Shown here: positions 36,201-45,249 of the stretch, in pieces
How the letters are laid out: each line of letters begins with the position of its first letter
Position numbering within the stretch: position 1 is the first letter of the stretch
DNA from: Bacteroidales bacterium
GTDB lineage: Bacteria > Bacillota > Clostridia > Lachnospirales > Lachnospiraceae
Length of the DNA stretch: 63,126 bases
Direction: 5' to 3'
Assembly (NCBI GenBank): GCA_023664535.1
Contig: JAMPFJ010000013.1
Span: 1 to 63,126 of the forward strand
Program-made: the position numbers and the translations under genes
Notes under the pieces: generated by a model
Seen by the model: only the letters and a program-made list of their open reading frames with translations
Told to the model about the DNA's origin: nothing
Database searches by the model: none

Positions 36201-38985
36201 CCAGCTCGGATGTATGAACGGTATATCCCTTATACTCCGGTCCCGACTTGTCGTATCTCACCTTAAATGCTTCATCATCCGTCACCGCTCCGGTTCTGCT
36301 GTCATAAAGCTTAACTCTGAGGCTCGGATTCACGGAATCCTCCTCCCGCAGCTCTCCGCCGTTTTCAAAGGTTTTACCACCGTCCCTGGAAATACATACC
36401 GTATCGTATCCTCCCAGACTGTTTACCTCCAATACCGGAAGCAGCAACAGGCTTGCCGACTGATACCACAGATTATCCGGATCCTGCTCCTCACTGAAAT
36501 AATAATTCAGCCCCAGCTCCGGCTTTTCCTTCATTACGTGGAACTGTCCTAATCCGCTTCCCTGATTACTTCCCTCCAAATCTCTCAGATACCGTATCTC
36601 ATAATTTGAATCCGTCGGAGACGAACCGAGAATCTTAAAATCGCCCGTTACCTCCATGGATTTCCTGTCGTCTTTATTACGTGCAGGCTCCGTCGTATAG
36701 GTAATCGATTGAATCAACGACTCCAGTTTATCATCTCCCACAAGTTGATTCCCCGGTATGGATGTCTCCAATTCTACGCTGAAATAGTCAACCGGCGTAT
36801 CTTCACCGGCACGGATAACCTGTTTGGAGGTTTTTGTCCGCATGATAATGGTTCTTCTCAGAATATGGCAATCCTCAACAACAATGTCTCCTCCGTCAAT
36901 TTCATAATTGCCCTCGTCGCCTGCCGGCACATGCAGCTCCCAGGAACCGCTCGGCAGGATAATTCGGTCCGCATCAGCCACATCCTTTGAATTATATTGC
37001 GGTTTTCCCGTTCCGGTGTAAACGACATACACATCCGGCTTTCCGGCATCCGTTGCCATCTCCGTCGGGAAATTATCCGGTGCATCCTTTGTCCCATCGT
37101 ATATTTTCGTTTTGTTCTCCTCCGGTACAATCACCTTTATCCGCTTCGGATGTATCTTAATCGTCAACGTAAAGACTTTTTCCGCATCCCCGTTTCCCGG
37201 TTTAACGGTTATCGTAAGCTTCGGTTCTTTTCCGTTCTCTGTTCGTTTCAGAGGACCTCCCGCCGCCGTGGATACCACTACTCCCTTTGTATTATCTCCA
37301 TCCCGGTATCCTGCGATAATTCCATATTTTTCCAAGTCTGTCTGTCCGGAAAGGCTGTAGGTAAATGTCGGATTCTCGTCAATCCTGCCATCCGTATAGG
37401 TATACGCCGCAGTGAAAGACTTTGCATCGGCAGGCTTCAGATAATCATACTCCAGCGTCATTTCCTGGTCTTTGCCGTCATTTGTCATCCCGTTAAGAAT
37501 AAAACCGGCATACGTATACACAGGATATAACGTAACGATATCCTCTTCGGACTCCGAATATAATCTGTCCTGGTAAACGGATATCATTGTTGTCTCCGGT
37601 TTTACAATTTTTTCCGCATCCACGGCAGGACCGATTTTCCATGTCAGAAATTCATATCCTTCCTTTTTCTCCACGATATCTCCGGTCAAAAAGAAATAAT
37701 CATCCTGGTCATCCCGCACATGGTATACCACGTTCTGCGTAACAAAATCAGTTCCGGCTTCATCCTTTGCATACCGGATTTGATAAGGTCTGCCATCCCA
37801 TTTAAGCGTAATCGTCCACTGCTGCGACGTCATTCCGGAAAAGTTAACCGTCACCTCCGAACCTCCCTTTTGGAAATTCTGGCTGGTGCCGCCGGTAACA
37901 CCGCTTAACGAACACTTTGGTCTCGTCAATTCCTTAAGGGTTACTGTACCGCTTATATTACTTCCTGTTCCGGTTACCGGGATATAAAAGCTGGTCGCTC
38001 CCCTTTCTACGCTGCCAATAGCTCCCTCCACAACGTAGTCCACCTTGTCGGCATCATTATTGATATCATTCCCCTTTATGATGTTTACCTTATATTTTGT
38101 CAAATCTCTTCGGCAGTAAAACACAATCATCGGATTTCCGTTTGAATCCCTGTCATTTGCTTTTACCGCAGTAAAATCCGTAATTTTATCCGTACATGCC
38201 CTGTCTGTATACCATCCTGCAAAATTATAGCATCCGTCAGCATTATGACCGTTAGCACCCATATCCGTATTTGCGCTTGCAAGCACGCTCTCCAGCACCG
38301 TCTCCTCAATCTGATATGTATAGTCCCCCTCCGGCGTACCGGAACCATTGTCTTCATTGGAGGTAAGCCTTCCCCCGCTTGAAATCATTTTTTCACTGCC
38401 GCTTGCGTCAATATACGCACATATGTAGGAAATTTCTTTTCTGCTGCGGGTATCCGCCAGACCCGAATTCAAATCCTCATCCTCTAAATCATTTTCTTTA
38501 TCTGTGCCAGATACTCTCTGCCCCGGCTTTCCTTTTTCATCTGCCGGTATCTCTCCATCTGTATCCGACCTTCCCGGACCATCCTCCACATATACATCGG
38601 AAGGATTGGTGACCGACTCGGTCGATGAGGTAACGGCAGTATCGGACGGAACCGTCTCCGTCGCTTTTTCCGTTGGATTACCGGGAACTGCTGTATCCGA
38701 AGGTGTTTCCACAAGCTGTTCCTCCTGCAGCTCCTTCTGCATCATTGCGGCGTCCTCATCATCAATCAGTTCTGTTGCCGAAGAGGTCAGGAAATAGGAC
38801 TGCGAAACCAGCATGACCATAACCATGACAATAGCGACCACTCGTTTTCCCGCACCGGTACTCCAGTCAAAGCAATAACTGATAATGCTGATAACGGCAA
38901 CCAGCGCCAGCACCGGATAAGTCAGTACCTTATGCCTCTTTGCCACCTTTAACAATTTTTCAATCAATCTGTTTTTTGTTTCCAT
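33247..38985 (-). CDS. Giant cell-surface protein with Ig-like repeats and a sortase-type C-terminus
   Basis: A protein of about 1912 residues. The N-terminus has two hydrophobic segments (about residues 23-42 and 50-70), unusual for a signal peptide, followed by a long Ser/Thr/Glu-rich linker (about 75-190) with repeated SDTAV segments. Then come InlB-like beta-repeats with GWYTD (near 260), an YDGT domain (near 645), a series of Ig-like domains with DNAGN or DKAGN motifs (about 1080-1500), an Fn3-like domain (about 1525-1600) and a carboxypeptidase-regulatory-like domain. The tail is Pro/Thr-rich and ends in SAKTGDE, a hydrophobic helix and RRKAK, i.e. a sortase-like anchor with KTGD in place of LPxTG. 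The ATG at 38985 follows a GGGGTGAT site; alternatives lie six to nine bases upstream. Confidence 0.9.
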   Translation of the reverse strand: METKNRLIEKLLKVAKRHKVLTYPVLALVAVISIISYCFDWSTGAGKRVVAIVMVMVMLVSQSYFLTSSATELIDDEDAAMMQKELQEEQLVETPSDTAVPGNPTEKATETVPSDTAVTSSTESVTNPSDVYVEDGPGRSDTDGEIPADEKGKPGQRVSGTDKENDLEDEDLNSGLADTRSRKEISYICAYIDASGSEKMISSGGRLTSNEDNGSGTPEGDYTYQIEETVLESVLASANTDMGANGHNADGCYNFAGWYTDRACTDKITDFTAVKANDRDSNGNPMIVFYCRRDLTKYKVNIIKGNDINNDADKVDYVVEGAIGSVERGATSFYIPVTGTGSNISGTVTLKELTRPKCSLSGVTGGTSQNFQKGGSEVTVNFSGMTSQQWTITLKWDGRPYQIRYAKDEAGTDFVTQNVVYHVRDDQDDYFFLTGDIVEKKEGYEFLTWKIGPAVDAEKIVKPETTMISVYQDRLYSESEEDIVTLYPVYTYAGFILNGMTNDGKDQEMTLEYDYLKPADAKSFTAAYTYTDGRIDENPTFTYSLSGQTDLEKYGIIAGYRDGDNTKGVVVSTAAGGPLKRTENGKEPKLTITVKPGNGDAEKVFTLTIKIHPKRIKVIVPEENKTKIYDGTKDAPDNFPTEMATDAGKPDVYVVYTGTGKPQYNSKDVADADRIILPSGSWELHVPAGDEGNYEIDGGDIVVEDCHILRRTIIMRTKTSKQVIRAGEDTPVDYFSVELETSIPGNQLVGDDKLESLIQSITYTTEPARNKDDRKSMEVTGDFKILGSSPTDSNYEIRYLRDLEGSNQGSGLGQFHVMKEKPELGLNYYFSEEQDPDNLWYQSASLLLLPVLEVNSLGGYDTVCISRDGGKTFENGGELREEDSVNPSLRVKLYDSRTGAVTDDEAFKVRYDKSGPEYKGYTVHTSELEYDSATAIPEGGLFFPGIGGVMDFGTYIKSIITIQIRYEDNASGLDSLHYGLFGGPTTNEVGFNRNTGVATISILRNSIQDADKKVGVITCYAVDKAGNMSAPIKLRPDNSNSDNYEWSVEQAGPVVSPIVVKAGEDQTDIVKNQSGVSEDKMVYYRNCVAELEVTDTISGIYGITWHINDTDIEKRVDNPENKTEKQTFTQSIGPSSSSPYTVYATVTDNAGNTVDSDKFTLKVDDENPKLRVFYDGTEWTKDTTIYLTASDELSGVDYVTITDSTGNEVECELGEPNEKGVYRGSFQAETKGKYTIILADKAGNKTVWENEITNISTAKPGCPEITVVPAEPDGENGWYRTEPEITIQNVTETDEELPTPVVTSYRRWKTGGNAEAAVEIEGPSQVLRITEEGEENVKAWSVSASGVECDNKDSHVVTVKHDKTAPVITITPEKGNNASVLVSFTITDEVSGVNGDSIKVLHGTREFAVKMEKVGDGHTYKGSFEVKETGNYSIQAADNAGNLSEQAVFTPMSMKIKPITNISTSSATVGAFVRKGTFPIQSVSVAYRKYTDTSYRETQSIANEDANGNVTVSAVLSGLTQAATYVYKITAVSEGKEVLEYEGYFRTLSPDTAGISLSGTARYADNREGKITVGLFDGNMCIMASEINAGEQFVFDRVPDGMYNLVATDGFYSRTVGIMIEGGMVIYPTTYIEMVLSGMNTSVEITTSETPKVTADNMDSIFEYDNYNFTEKDKALIDDGGTVEFKLYATLMKVTSVSANEITAMYAVTDSNKIVGAYLDLSLYKIVTDANGVVERTRVTELGNGAAVSVTIPLGDMAGKPGLEVVRIHQDGDNFTGTSLVDMDNNPSTYTVTTSQFSTYAVLYNREAPVEEPTTERIDSGSPDPGTTGEIYVTTEKPSEAPTTERTGGSTATTESPGDNPNPTPAATSSTSVGSLRSTGSAKTGDEAPVAVMGMIMLMAMGGIVVLRRKAK

Positions 38986-39488
38986 TTCCATCACCCCATA
39001 TATTCATCTTGTCAATATTCTTAAAATTCGCTTCTGTATAAGCCTGCCATGCTCTTCCGTAGTCAAAAAATAAGTCCTAAATATAAGTATTATGTATATT
39101 TTTACTAATATAGGATATCGGCATAAACCCGGTTATTTTTAATATCCGCAGGAAAAAAACGCCTTTTGGCTATACCATCAGATAAAAATATACAATATTT
39201 TGGAATAGTATAGCATAGATTGTTGCAAAAGAAAAGATTTTTTCCCTTATTTCTCTCAATAGATATTACATTATTTATATTCATCCACAAGATATAGTGT
39301 TTCTTTCTTCTTCCATACATGATATTTTTTCATCCTTACCCTGTTTCTCTTTCAACATTATCACAGGTATAATCTTGACCAAAAAGAATACAAGTGATAC
39401 TATAGATATTGGTTTAATTTAATAGGAAATTCACGGTTCTTCCCGTCGGATTTTCCGAGGAAAAATAATGAAAATGAGGTGTACAGAA
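38986..39488. other. Gene-free AT-rich region upstream of ptb
   Basis: About 500 bases between the divergent surface-protein and ptb genes. It is AT-rich and carries the ptb promoter (listed separately) near its right end. A 71-codon frame on the minus strand at 39105-39320 has no ribosome site and odd composition and is not regarded as a gene. The promoter of the surface protein must also lie here but I could not fix it. Confidence 0.6.
39375..39403 (+). promoter_or_regulatory. Predicted sigma-A promoter for ptb-buk
   Basis: TTGACC (39375-39380) and TACTAT (39398-39403) are 17 bases apart, about 85 bases before the ptb start. The leader carries no obvious riboswitch. Confidence 0.6.
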
Positions 39489-40403
39489 ATGACAAAGACG
39501 TTTGATGATTTACTTGCAAAGGTTACCGCCTGCAGCATAAAGAAAGTTGCGGTTGCGGTTGCTCAGGATGATGCCGTATTGGAGGCGGTTGCCGAAGCAA
39601 AAAAGCGTGGTATTGCAGAGGCCGTTTTAGTCGGTGACGAGGAAAAAATCAAGGAAGTTGCCGCAAGCATCAACATGGACTTAACCGGTTATGAAATTAT
39701 TGATGTAAAAGAGCCTTATGAAGCCGCCCTTGCTGCAGTTAAACTGGTACATGACGGTAAAGCCGATATGTATATGAAAGGACTGATTGATACCAAGTCT
39801 TTCTTAAAAAGCGTATTGGATAAAGAGGTCGGTCTCCGTACAGACAAAACCTTATCCCATGTATGTATTTTCGATATTGAAGGACACGACGGATTATTAT
39901 TCTTAAGCGATGTTGCTTTCATTCCTTATCCCGACCTTGAAGCCAAGGCAAACATCATTCGGAATACAGTGGAAATTGCCCATGCATGTGGAATTGACAA
40001 CCCGAAGGTTGCTCCTCTGGCTGCCGTCGAGGTGGTTAACCCGAAAATGCCGGCTACCCTTGATGCTGCCGAATTGACAAAGATGAATGAAAACGGCGAT
40101 ATTACCGGATGTATTGTAGACGGTCCTCTTTCTTATGATTTGGCGATTGACCCTGAAGCGGCAAGACATAAAGGGGCTACCGACCGTAAAATTGTCGGCG
40201 ATGCCGATGTTTTACTCTTCCCGGATATCCATGCCGGTAATATTACCTATAAAGCGCTTGTCCATAACGCCCGCGGGGTAAACGGCAACATTTTAACCGG
40301 AACAAAAGCACCGGTTATCTTAACCTCACGTTCAGACGACTTTGAAACAAAGGTTAACTCTATTGCTGTAGGCGCCGTTGTTGCGGAGGCAATGAACAAA
40401 TAA
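39489..40403 (+). CDS. ptb: Phosphate butyryltransferase
   Basis: A 304-residue enzyme that exchanges CoA of butyryl-CoA for phosphate, giving butyryl-phosphate. The alpha/beta fold follows the phosphotransacetylase family: [14 protein letters not shown] at the start, then [20 protein letters not shown] near residue 100, HVCIFDI, and the [14 protein letters not shown] and [11 protein letters not shown] segments typical of Ptb. The Buk gene directly follows, which distinguishes it from a lone Pta. The ATG at 39489 is preceded by GAGGTG; an in-frame ATG at 39468 is less well placed. It lies on the opposite strand to the other butyrate genes. Confidence 0.95.
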   Translation: MTKTFDDLLAKVTACSIKKVAVAVAQDDAVLEAVAEAKKRGIAEAVLVGDEEKIKEVAASINMDLTGYEIIDVKEPYEAALAAVKLVHDGKADMYMKGLIDTKSFLKSVLDKEVGLRTDKTLSHVCIFDIEGHDGLLFLSDVAFIPYPDLEAKANIIRNTVEIAHACGIDNPKVAPLAAVEVVNPKMPATLDAAELTKMNENGDITGCIVDGPLSYDLAIDPEAARHKGATDRKIVGDADVLLFPDIHAGNITYKALVHNARGVNGNILTGTKAPVILTSRSDDFETKVNSIAVGAVVAEAMNK

Positions 40404-40428
40404 TATAACATTTCAGGAGGATATAGTT

Positions 40429-41496
40429 ATGGCTTACACTATTTTAATCATCAATCCCGGCTCCACTTCCACGAAGATTGGTGTATACGAGGATGAAACA
40501 CAGGTATTTGAAGAAACTTTGCGGCATCCCACCGAAGAAATTGCAAAATACGCTTCCATTATTGAGCAGAAGGACTTCCGCAAAGAAGTAATTTTATCCG
40601 TGTTAAAAGAGAAAAATTTCGATATCAAGACGTTAGACGTTGTTGTGGGACGCGGCGGATTATTAAAACCGATTCCCGGCGGCACTTATGCGGTAACCGA
40701 TGCTTTATTAGAGGATTTACGAATCGGCAAGCAGGGACAGCACGCTTCCAATCTTGGCGGTATTTTGGCAAAGGAAATCGGCGACGAAGTCGGCGTTCTT
40801 TCCTATATTGTTGACCCCGTTGTTGTGGACGAGCTGGAACCTGTTGCCAGATATTCCGGTATGCCGGAGCTTCCCAGAAGAAGTATTTTCCATGCGTTAA
40901 ACCAAAAAGCCGTTGCCAAGCGTTATGCTAAGGAAACCGGTAAATCCTATGACACTTTAAATTTAATTGTCATTCATATGGGCGGAGGGGTTTCCGTCGG
41001 TGCCCACAAAAACGGTAAGGTGGTTGACGTTAACAATATTTTAGACGGTGAAGGCGCTTTTTCTCCGGAGCGTGCCGGTACCGTTCCCGTTGGCGACTTA
41101 ATTAAGCTCTGTTATTCCGGAAAATATACCGAAAAGGAAATCTATAAAAAAATTTGTGGAAACGGTGGATTTAACGGCTATATCGGAACCAACGACATGC
41201 GTGATTTAATGAAAATGAAAGCAGAAGGCAATCAGGAAGCCTCTGATTTAATCGATGCTTTCCATTATCAGATTGCAAAGGATGCCGGCGCCATGGCGGC
41301 TGTGCTTGACGGCAAGGTAGACCGGATTATCTGTACCGGTGGTATTGCCTATAACGCAGAAACCATCGAGGCATTAAAAGAAAAGCTTGGTTTCATTGCC
41401 GACTTTACCGTATATCCCGGTGAGGATGAGCTTCTTGCCCTTGCCCAGGGTGCGCTTCGTGTGATGAACAAAGAAGAGGAAGCACAGGTTTACTAA
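40429..41496 (+). CDS. buk: Butyrate kinase
   Basis: A 355-residue acetokinase-family kinase that converts butyryl-phosphate and ADP to butyrate and ATP. The nucleotide-binding start is [13 protein letters not shown] (residues 7-19), with [14 protein letters not shown] near 73, [11 protein letters not shown] (near 182) and the GGIAYN segment (near 300). The length fits Buk (about 355) rather than acetate kinase (about 400). It follows ptb by 25 bases with an AGGAGG site, forming a two-gene operon with its own terminator at 41529-41579. Confidence 0.96.
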   Translation: MAYTILIINPGSTSTKIGVYEDETQVFEETLRHPTEEIAKYASIIEQKDFRKEVILSVLKEKNFDIKTLDVVVGRGGLLKPIPGGTYAVTDALLEDLRIGKQGQHASNLGGILAKEIGDEVGVLSYIVDPVVVDELEPVARYSGMPELPRRSIFHALNQKAVAKRYAKETGKSYDTLNLIVIHMGGGVSVGAHKNGKVVDVNNILDGEGAFSPERAGTVPVGDLIKLCYSGKYTEKEIYKKICGNGGFNGYIGTNDMRDLMKMKAEGNQEASDLIDAFHYQIAKDAGAMAAVLDGKVDRIICTGGIAYNAETIEALKEKLGFIADFTVYPGEDELLALAQGALRVMNKEEEAQVY

Positions 41497-41528
41497 TCTT
41501 CCCGGTATCTGTTCAGATTCCAAAATTG

Positions 41529-41579
41529 AGGCTGTCATGTAAAAAATGTCTATTATTTTTTACATGACAGCCTCTTTTT
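41529..41579 (+). terminator. Rho-independent terminator after buk
   Basis: AGGCTGTCATGTAAAAAAT (41529-41547) pairs perfectly with ATTTTTTACATGACAGCCT (41555-41573), followed by CTTTTT. The sequence resembles the hairpin at 42746-42781 and belongs to the same duplicated segment. Confidence 0.85.
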
Positions 41580-41696
41580 ATATAATTTGGTTTACATACA
41601 TCCAGTTCCGGCGAAACTCCCTCATCAGATTCCAATATCCGCCGCCCTTTAATCCATATTCCGCAATCAGATTATACTTTGCCTGTATGCTTCTCA
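41578..41696 (-). pseudogene. Remnant of a GH18 gene 3' end
   Basis: The 116 bases at 41581-41696 match the last 38 codons of the intact LysM/GH18 gene (42789-42904) with only four differences, and the stop codon at 41578-41580 is retained. On the minus strand it reads in frame through EYGLKGGGYWNL and NWMYVNQII. The rest of this copy is missing; homology ends sharply at 41696. The last seven or so codons and the stop of the fic gene are read from the same bases in another frame. Confidence 0.85.
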
Positions 41697-42505
41697 GCCT
41701 GTAAAATCCGGCACTTCCATATGCATATATCGCATAAAATCCTTTGTGTCTCAAGCTCTATTTCAGCAATCAACTCAATAAACTGGTTTCTCTCGCCACG
41801 CCTGCCGGCTTCCAATGCATTATTGTAATCCAAACGGTGCACCGGAGCAATTACACAAGGAAGATACCCATTCTGTATAAGCTTCGTATTCATGGCAAGC
41901 CTTGCTGTTCTTCCATTTCCATCTTCAAACGGATGGATATAAACCAGTTTACGGTGCAGCTCCGCCGCATATTCAATCGGATTCATCCTATTTTCATTTT
42001 CTTCCATCCAGGTTGACAGTCTCTTCATTTCCTCTTCCAAATCATCACATGCTACCGTTGTATAACTGCTTCCCGAAATGAAATTTTCTACCGTTTTATA
42101 CTTTCCAGCTATTTCTACCTGTTCTTTTTCCATGAGAAGCCGGTGTATATGCATGATATTCTCAATCGTAAGCGTTTTTACACTCATTAAATCGTACATG
42201 TAGTCATATGCCTGTCCGTGCCCATATGTACGCAGGGCATCCTTCAGCGGCTTTCCGCTTACTGTAATTCCATCCTCCAGCAACACTTTCGTCTCACTGA
42301 TTGTCAAAGTATTTCCTTCCAATGCTTCTGAAGACCATACAACATCAATCCGATAAAAATCCTTTACCTGTTTTAATAATGCTCCTTCAAAAGGTCTCTT
42401 TTTACTGATTTCTGTTTTTGCTTTATCTACTTTATCTATTTTATGTTTTGTATCGTCATTCAGCCTTACCGGTGAATAATCGATTACAATTTCTTTTATC
42501 TCCAT
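41672..42505 (-). CDS. Fic family protein (probable AMPylase)
   Basis: A 277-residue protein with a Fic core. The catalytic motif is HPFEDGNGRTARL (near residue 192), complete with the active-site histidine, Asp/Glu metal ligand and the phosphate-binding GNGR. An inhibitory motif of the (S/T)xxxE(G/N) kind is seen before it as SSEALEGN (near residue 59), so it would be self-inhibited, with Glu blocking ATP. Fic proteins transfer AMP or other nucleotides to proteins. The target is unknown. The gene lies between two copies of the GH18 3' end; its last residues (AEKHTGKV) come from that repeat. It has its own promoter and a GGAGATAGAG start site. Confidence 0.93.
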   Translation of the reverse strand: MEIKEIVIDYSPVRLNDDTKHKIDKVDKAKTEISKKRPFEGALLKQVKDFYRIDVVWSSEALEGNTLTISETKVLLEDGITVSGKPLKDALRTYGHGQAYDYMYDLMSVKTLTIENIMHIHRLLMEKEQVEIAGKYKTVENFISGSSYTTVACDDLEEEMKRLSTWMEENENRMNPIEYAAELHRKLVYIHPFEDGNGRTARLAMNTKLIQNGYLPCVIAPVHRLDYNNALEAGRRGERNQFIELIAEIELETQRILCDICIWKCRILQAEKHTGKV

Positions 42506-42620
42506 TCTCTATCTCCTTTTTCCAAATCAAAATTGCTATTTTGATTCTTTACCAGCAGCACCTTCATTCTATGTAGAATGGAGGTCAAACCACTCTGTAA
42601 AACGGTTATTTCCAAGCTTT

Positions 42621-42649
42621 ATTTTACCATGTTTTGATGATTCTGACAA
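42621..42649 (-). promoter_or_regulatory. Predicted sigma-A promoter for fic
   Basis: On the minus strand TTGTCA (42644-42649) and TAAAAT (42621-42626) are 17 bases apart, about 115 bases before the fic start. Confidence 0.6.
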
Positions 42650-42745
42650 ACGGCTGTTGCCATTTATTTTAAACAATATTTATTCTTATCATTTAAGACT
42701 ACTGGCTTAACCGATACCTGCCGGTTTACTGTGACCCAAAAATTT

Positions 42746-42781
42746 AGGCTGCCATGCAAAAAATTTTTTACATGACAGCCT
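42746..42781 (-). terminator. Rho-independent terminator after the GH18 gene
   Basis: AGGCTGTCATGTAAAAAA pairs with TTTTTTGCATGGCAGCCT with small mismatches and is followed by AAATTTTT on the minus strand. It lies just past the stop at 42786 and is related to the buk terminator. Confidence 0.8.
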
Positions 42782-42785
42782 ATTC

Positions 42786-44045
42786 TTATATGATTTGGTT
42801 TACATACATCCAGTTCTGGCGAAACTCCCTCATCAGATTCCAATATCCGCCGCCCTTAAATCCATATTCCGCAATCAGATTATATTTTGCCTGTATGCTT
42901 CTCACGTCCTCAAACCATACTACATGAGAAATCCCGTCTTTTGTATAATAAAAATACGGTGCCTGTGCATCCTCATCATATAAGATTTCCGCTCCATACA
43001 ATGCCGCTCTTCTGACTGCCTGCAGATTTCCTATCGTTTCCGCTTCCGTCACTCTGCTTTCATAAGGGAGGGGCCAGTCATATGCATAATTGGGAATCCC
43101 CATGTCAATTTTCTCCGGAGAAATTACGGATACTGCGTAGTCCAATACACGGCGCACGCTGGGAATTGGGGCAACCGCCATAGGAGGACCATACTTATAC
43201 CCCCATTCATAAGTCATTAAAAATACACTGTCCGCTGCATTTCCGATTCCCTGATAATCAATCCCCTCATATAAAAGTCCCGGTTGATTATCCGCTATTT
43301 TGGGCGGCACGGCAACACTGACAAGATAGCCTTCCGCATTCATTCTTCTCCTTGTCTCTCCGATAAACTCCACATAGAGCTCCCGATATTCTCCCGGAAT
43401 AAATTCAAAATCGATATCCAGAGCCTCATACCTCTTCTCCCTCATCGTCAGCAAAATATTTTCCAACAGAATATCTCTCATCTGCGTATCAGTAAGAAGC
43501 CTCACCACCAACTGGTTATTGAAGCGTTCATAGCGGTCAAGAGGAGTAATGACCATTCTTTTCCGGTTACCAAAACGCACCGCCGCCGCCAGCAGTCTGT
43601 CGTCATTCATCGGAATCAACGAACCATCTTCATTGTAGCCGTAGGAAAAGGGAAGCAGCTCCTGTAGATAAAGACAGCTCTCTTCCAGGACAGACTCATT
43701 AATAAATGCATAAGCATAACCGAAAATCTCTATATCCCTTTGCTCTGTATCTTCATAAAAAATGACAATTTGTCTGCCCGGCAATAAGAAATCTTCGTTA
43801 AGCAGATACGAATTATTCCGCACCAGCTTTAGTACCGTGGTCTGAAAAGCATCTGCAATACTTTGCAGCGTGTCGCCATCCTGAATCGTGTATATTGTTT
43901 CCGGTCTCAATATCAGTAATGCCTGCCCAACCACCAGTTCTTCGCCGGCAATCTCGTTATCATAAGCCAGGCGTGCAGCAGATATCCCAAACTGTCCGGC
44001 GATACCCTGCAATGTATCTCCAGCCTTTACTACATATATTTCCAT
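42786..44045 (-). CDS. LysM and GH18 domain protein (SleL/YaaH-like spore-cortex hydrolase)
   Basis: About 419 residues with two N-terminal LysM peptidoglycan-binding repeats (residues about 2-45 and 50-98: VVKAGDTLQGIAGQFGIS and IQDGDTLQSIADAFQTT) followed by a glycosyl hydrolase family 18 domain. The catalytic DxxDxE motif is LDIDFEF near residue 210. This is the layout of SleL/YaaH, N-acetylglucosaminidases that act on spore cortex during germination. There is no signal peptide, as in that family. The ATG at 44045 is favoured because a TATTAT element near 44072 would place the transcript start before it, although an ATG at 44066 is also in frame. Its last 38 codons are duplicated at 41578-41696. 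Confidence 0.9.
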   Translation of the reverse strand: MEIYVVKAGDTLQGIAGQFGISAARLAYDNEIAGEELVVGQALLILRPETIYTIQDGDTLQSIADAFQTTVLKLVRNNSYLLNEDFLLPGRQIVIFYEDTEQRDIEIFGYAYAFINESVLEESCLYLQELLPFSYGYNEDGSLIPMNDDRLLAAAVRFGNRKRMVITPLDRYERFNNQLVVRLLTDTQMRDILLENILLTMREKRYEALDIDFEFIPGEYRELYVEFIGETRRRMNAEGYLVSVAVPPKIADNQPGLLYEGIDYQGIGNAADSVFLMTYEWGYKYGPPMAVAPIPSVRRVLDYAVSVISPEKIDMGIPNYAYDWPLPYESRVTEAETIGNLQAVRRAALYGAEILYDEDAQAPYFYYTKDGISHVVWFEDVRSIQAKYNLIAEYGFKGGGYWNLMREFRQNWMYVNQII

Positions 44046-44207
44046 AACCGTATCATTATCCAACATTGTTATAATAACCTATGCCAAACCGATACATTTA
44101 TGCTTATGATTACAAAATTCACATATACAACCATCTGTGAAATTTCCTGTCTGCCGGCACAATTCTCTTGGATTCATTTTAATTTACTTTCCTTTAGAGG
44201 AATTGTT

Positions 44208-45224
44208 TCATCGAGTATCGTTTTCTATGTTATTTTCATCCGTGTCCATATGCGAAAGCGGACGGTTTTTTCTCCGGTCTGCCTTGATTGCTTCATATGC
44301 AGGCAGCAACAGCTCTTTTAATCTTATTTCCACGCCTTTACCGTAATATTGTTTCCGGATACTGCTGCATACTGTCTTATCTTTATAAGTTTCCGGAATT
44401 TCCTGGATGAATTTTTTGATTTCCGGCATGCATTCCTGTATTTTGGGCGTATTCCGGACAATGGCCTGTTTTAAGTCCTGGTTATCCAGTTTCAACAGCT
44501 TTTTTGCAGACAATATTTTTCCGTTCCTCATATAAATGGTTCTGCTTCCGGTAAGCCTTTCCGTTAAATCCGGGCTGTCCATATATTGCTTTAATTGTGC
44601 ATCTGTTGCTTTGCTTGAAAATGCATTCCCATTGTCGTAGATTGGTGCAAGCTGGCGCATGCCGGTCATTTCATTTAATAAGAGCCCCCAGTTACCATTG
44701 TTGCGGTCTTTGTTGTCAATCAGGATATCTATAACAGCCATGTCCCAGAACCGTTCTTTGACGTTATCCACCTGCCGGAGTGTCGGATTATATTCCAGAT
44801 GCAGCAGCTGCTCATCTAAGTCTACATTGTCACCTGTGGCAGAGCTTTTCATCTGCTGTTCCAGCATGGATTCCAGTTCTTTGTTTGCACCGTTCTTGAT
44901 AGTCCGCATTTCCATGAGCTTGACTACCGGTTGGTCACAGAAATCCTTGCAGGCAACGATGATTTTATTGTTCCGGTATCCGAGCATCGTTTCGTGTACA
45001 TCATATCCCAATATGGCATAAATGCGGCTTCCGATGTATTCGGATAACGGGGATGTCACATAATCCAGTTCCTGCAGGTTTTGGAAATATCTGGACGGTT
45101 TCGGGTATTTGATGATGTAAAAACAATTATGATATATAATTCCGTCCTTATCGCCTGCCCTGCCGCCATAGAGACCGTGCCGTATGCTCTTTTCACACGT
45201 TGAGAAATCTATGATTTTCTGCAT
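44208..45224 (-). CDS. HipA-like serine/threonine kinase
   Basis: A 338-residue protein whose centre matches the HipA/CtkA-type kinase fold. A glycine-rich loop GGRAGDKDG lies near residue 20, the ATP-lysine in YIIKYP near 37, the catalytic loop DILIDNKDRNNGNWG near 170 and the metal-binding aspartate in IYDNGNAFSS near 198. The N-terminal HipA-N domain is absent. HipA toxins phosphorylate aminoacyl-tRNA synthetases, and CtkA relatives other proteins; the target here is unknown. The start at 45224 follows GAGGTG. A 77-residue gene lies 25 bases upstream in the same direction and is a candidate partner or antitoxin. The C-terminal 25 residues are acidic and probably disordered. Confidence 0.85.
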   Translation of the reverse strand: MQKIIDFSTCEKSIRHGLYGGRAGDKDGIIYHNCFYIIKYPKPSRYFQNLQELDYVTSPLSEYIGSRIYAILGYDVHETMLGYRNNKIIVACKDFCDQPVVKLMEMRTIKNGANKELESMLEQQMKSSATGDNVDLDEQLLHLEYNPTLRQVDNVKERFWDMAVIDILIDNKDRNNGNWGLLLNEMTGMRQLAPIYDNGNAFSSKATDAQLKQYMDSPDLTERLTGSRTIYMRNGKILSAKKLLKLDNQDLKQAIVRNTPKIQECMPEIKKFIQEIPETYKDKTVCSSIRKQYYGKGVEIRLKELLLPAYEAIKADRRKNRPLSHMDTDENNIENDTR

Positions 45225-45249
45225 GGCGTTCACCTCGCTCTTCTTATTT

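Larger units (their letters stand above)
42506..42785 (-). other. Intergenic region holding the fic promoter and the GH18 terminator
   Basis: A 280-base stretch without genes. It holds the fic promoter (listed separately), a hairpin in the fic leader (ATCAAAAT/ATTTTGAT, near 42520-42545), a small CATTCTA/TAGAATG hairpin at about 42567-42582 and the GH18 terminator at its right end. Confidence 0.6.

Noticed and set aside
39105..39320. 71-codon minus-strand frame upstream of ptb
   Set aside because: No ribosome binding site, AT-driven composition and no recognisable motif.
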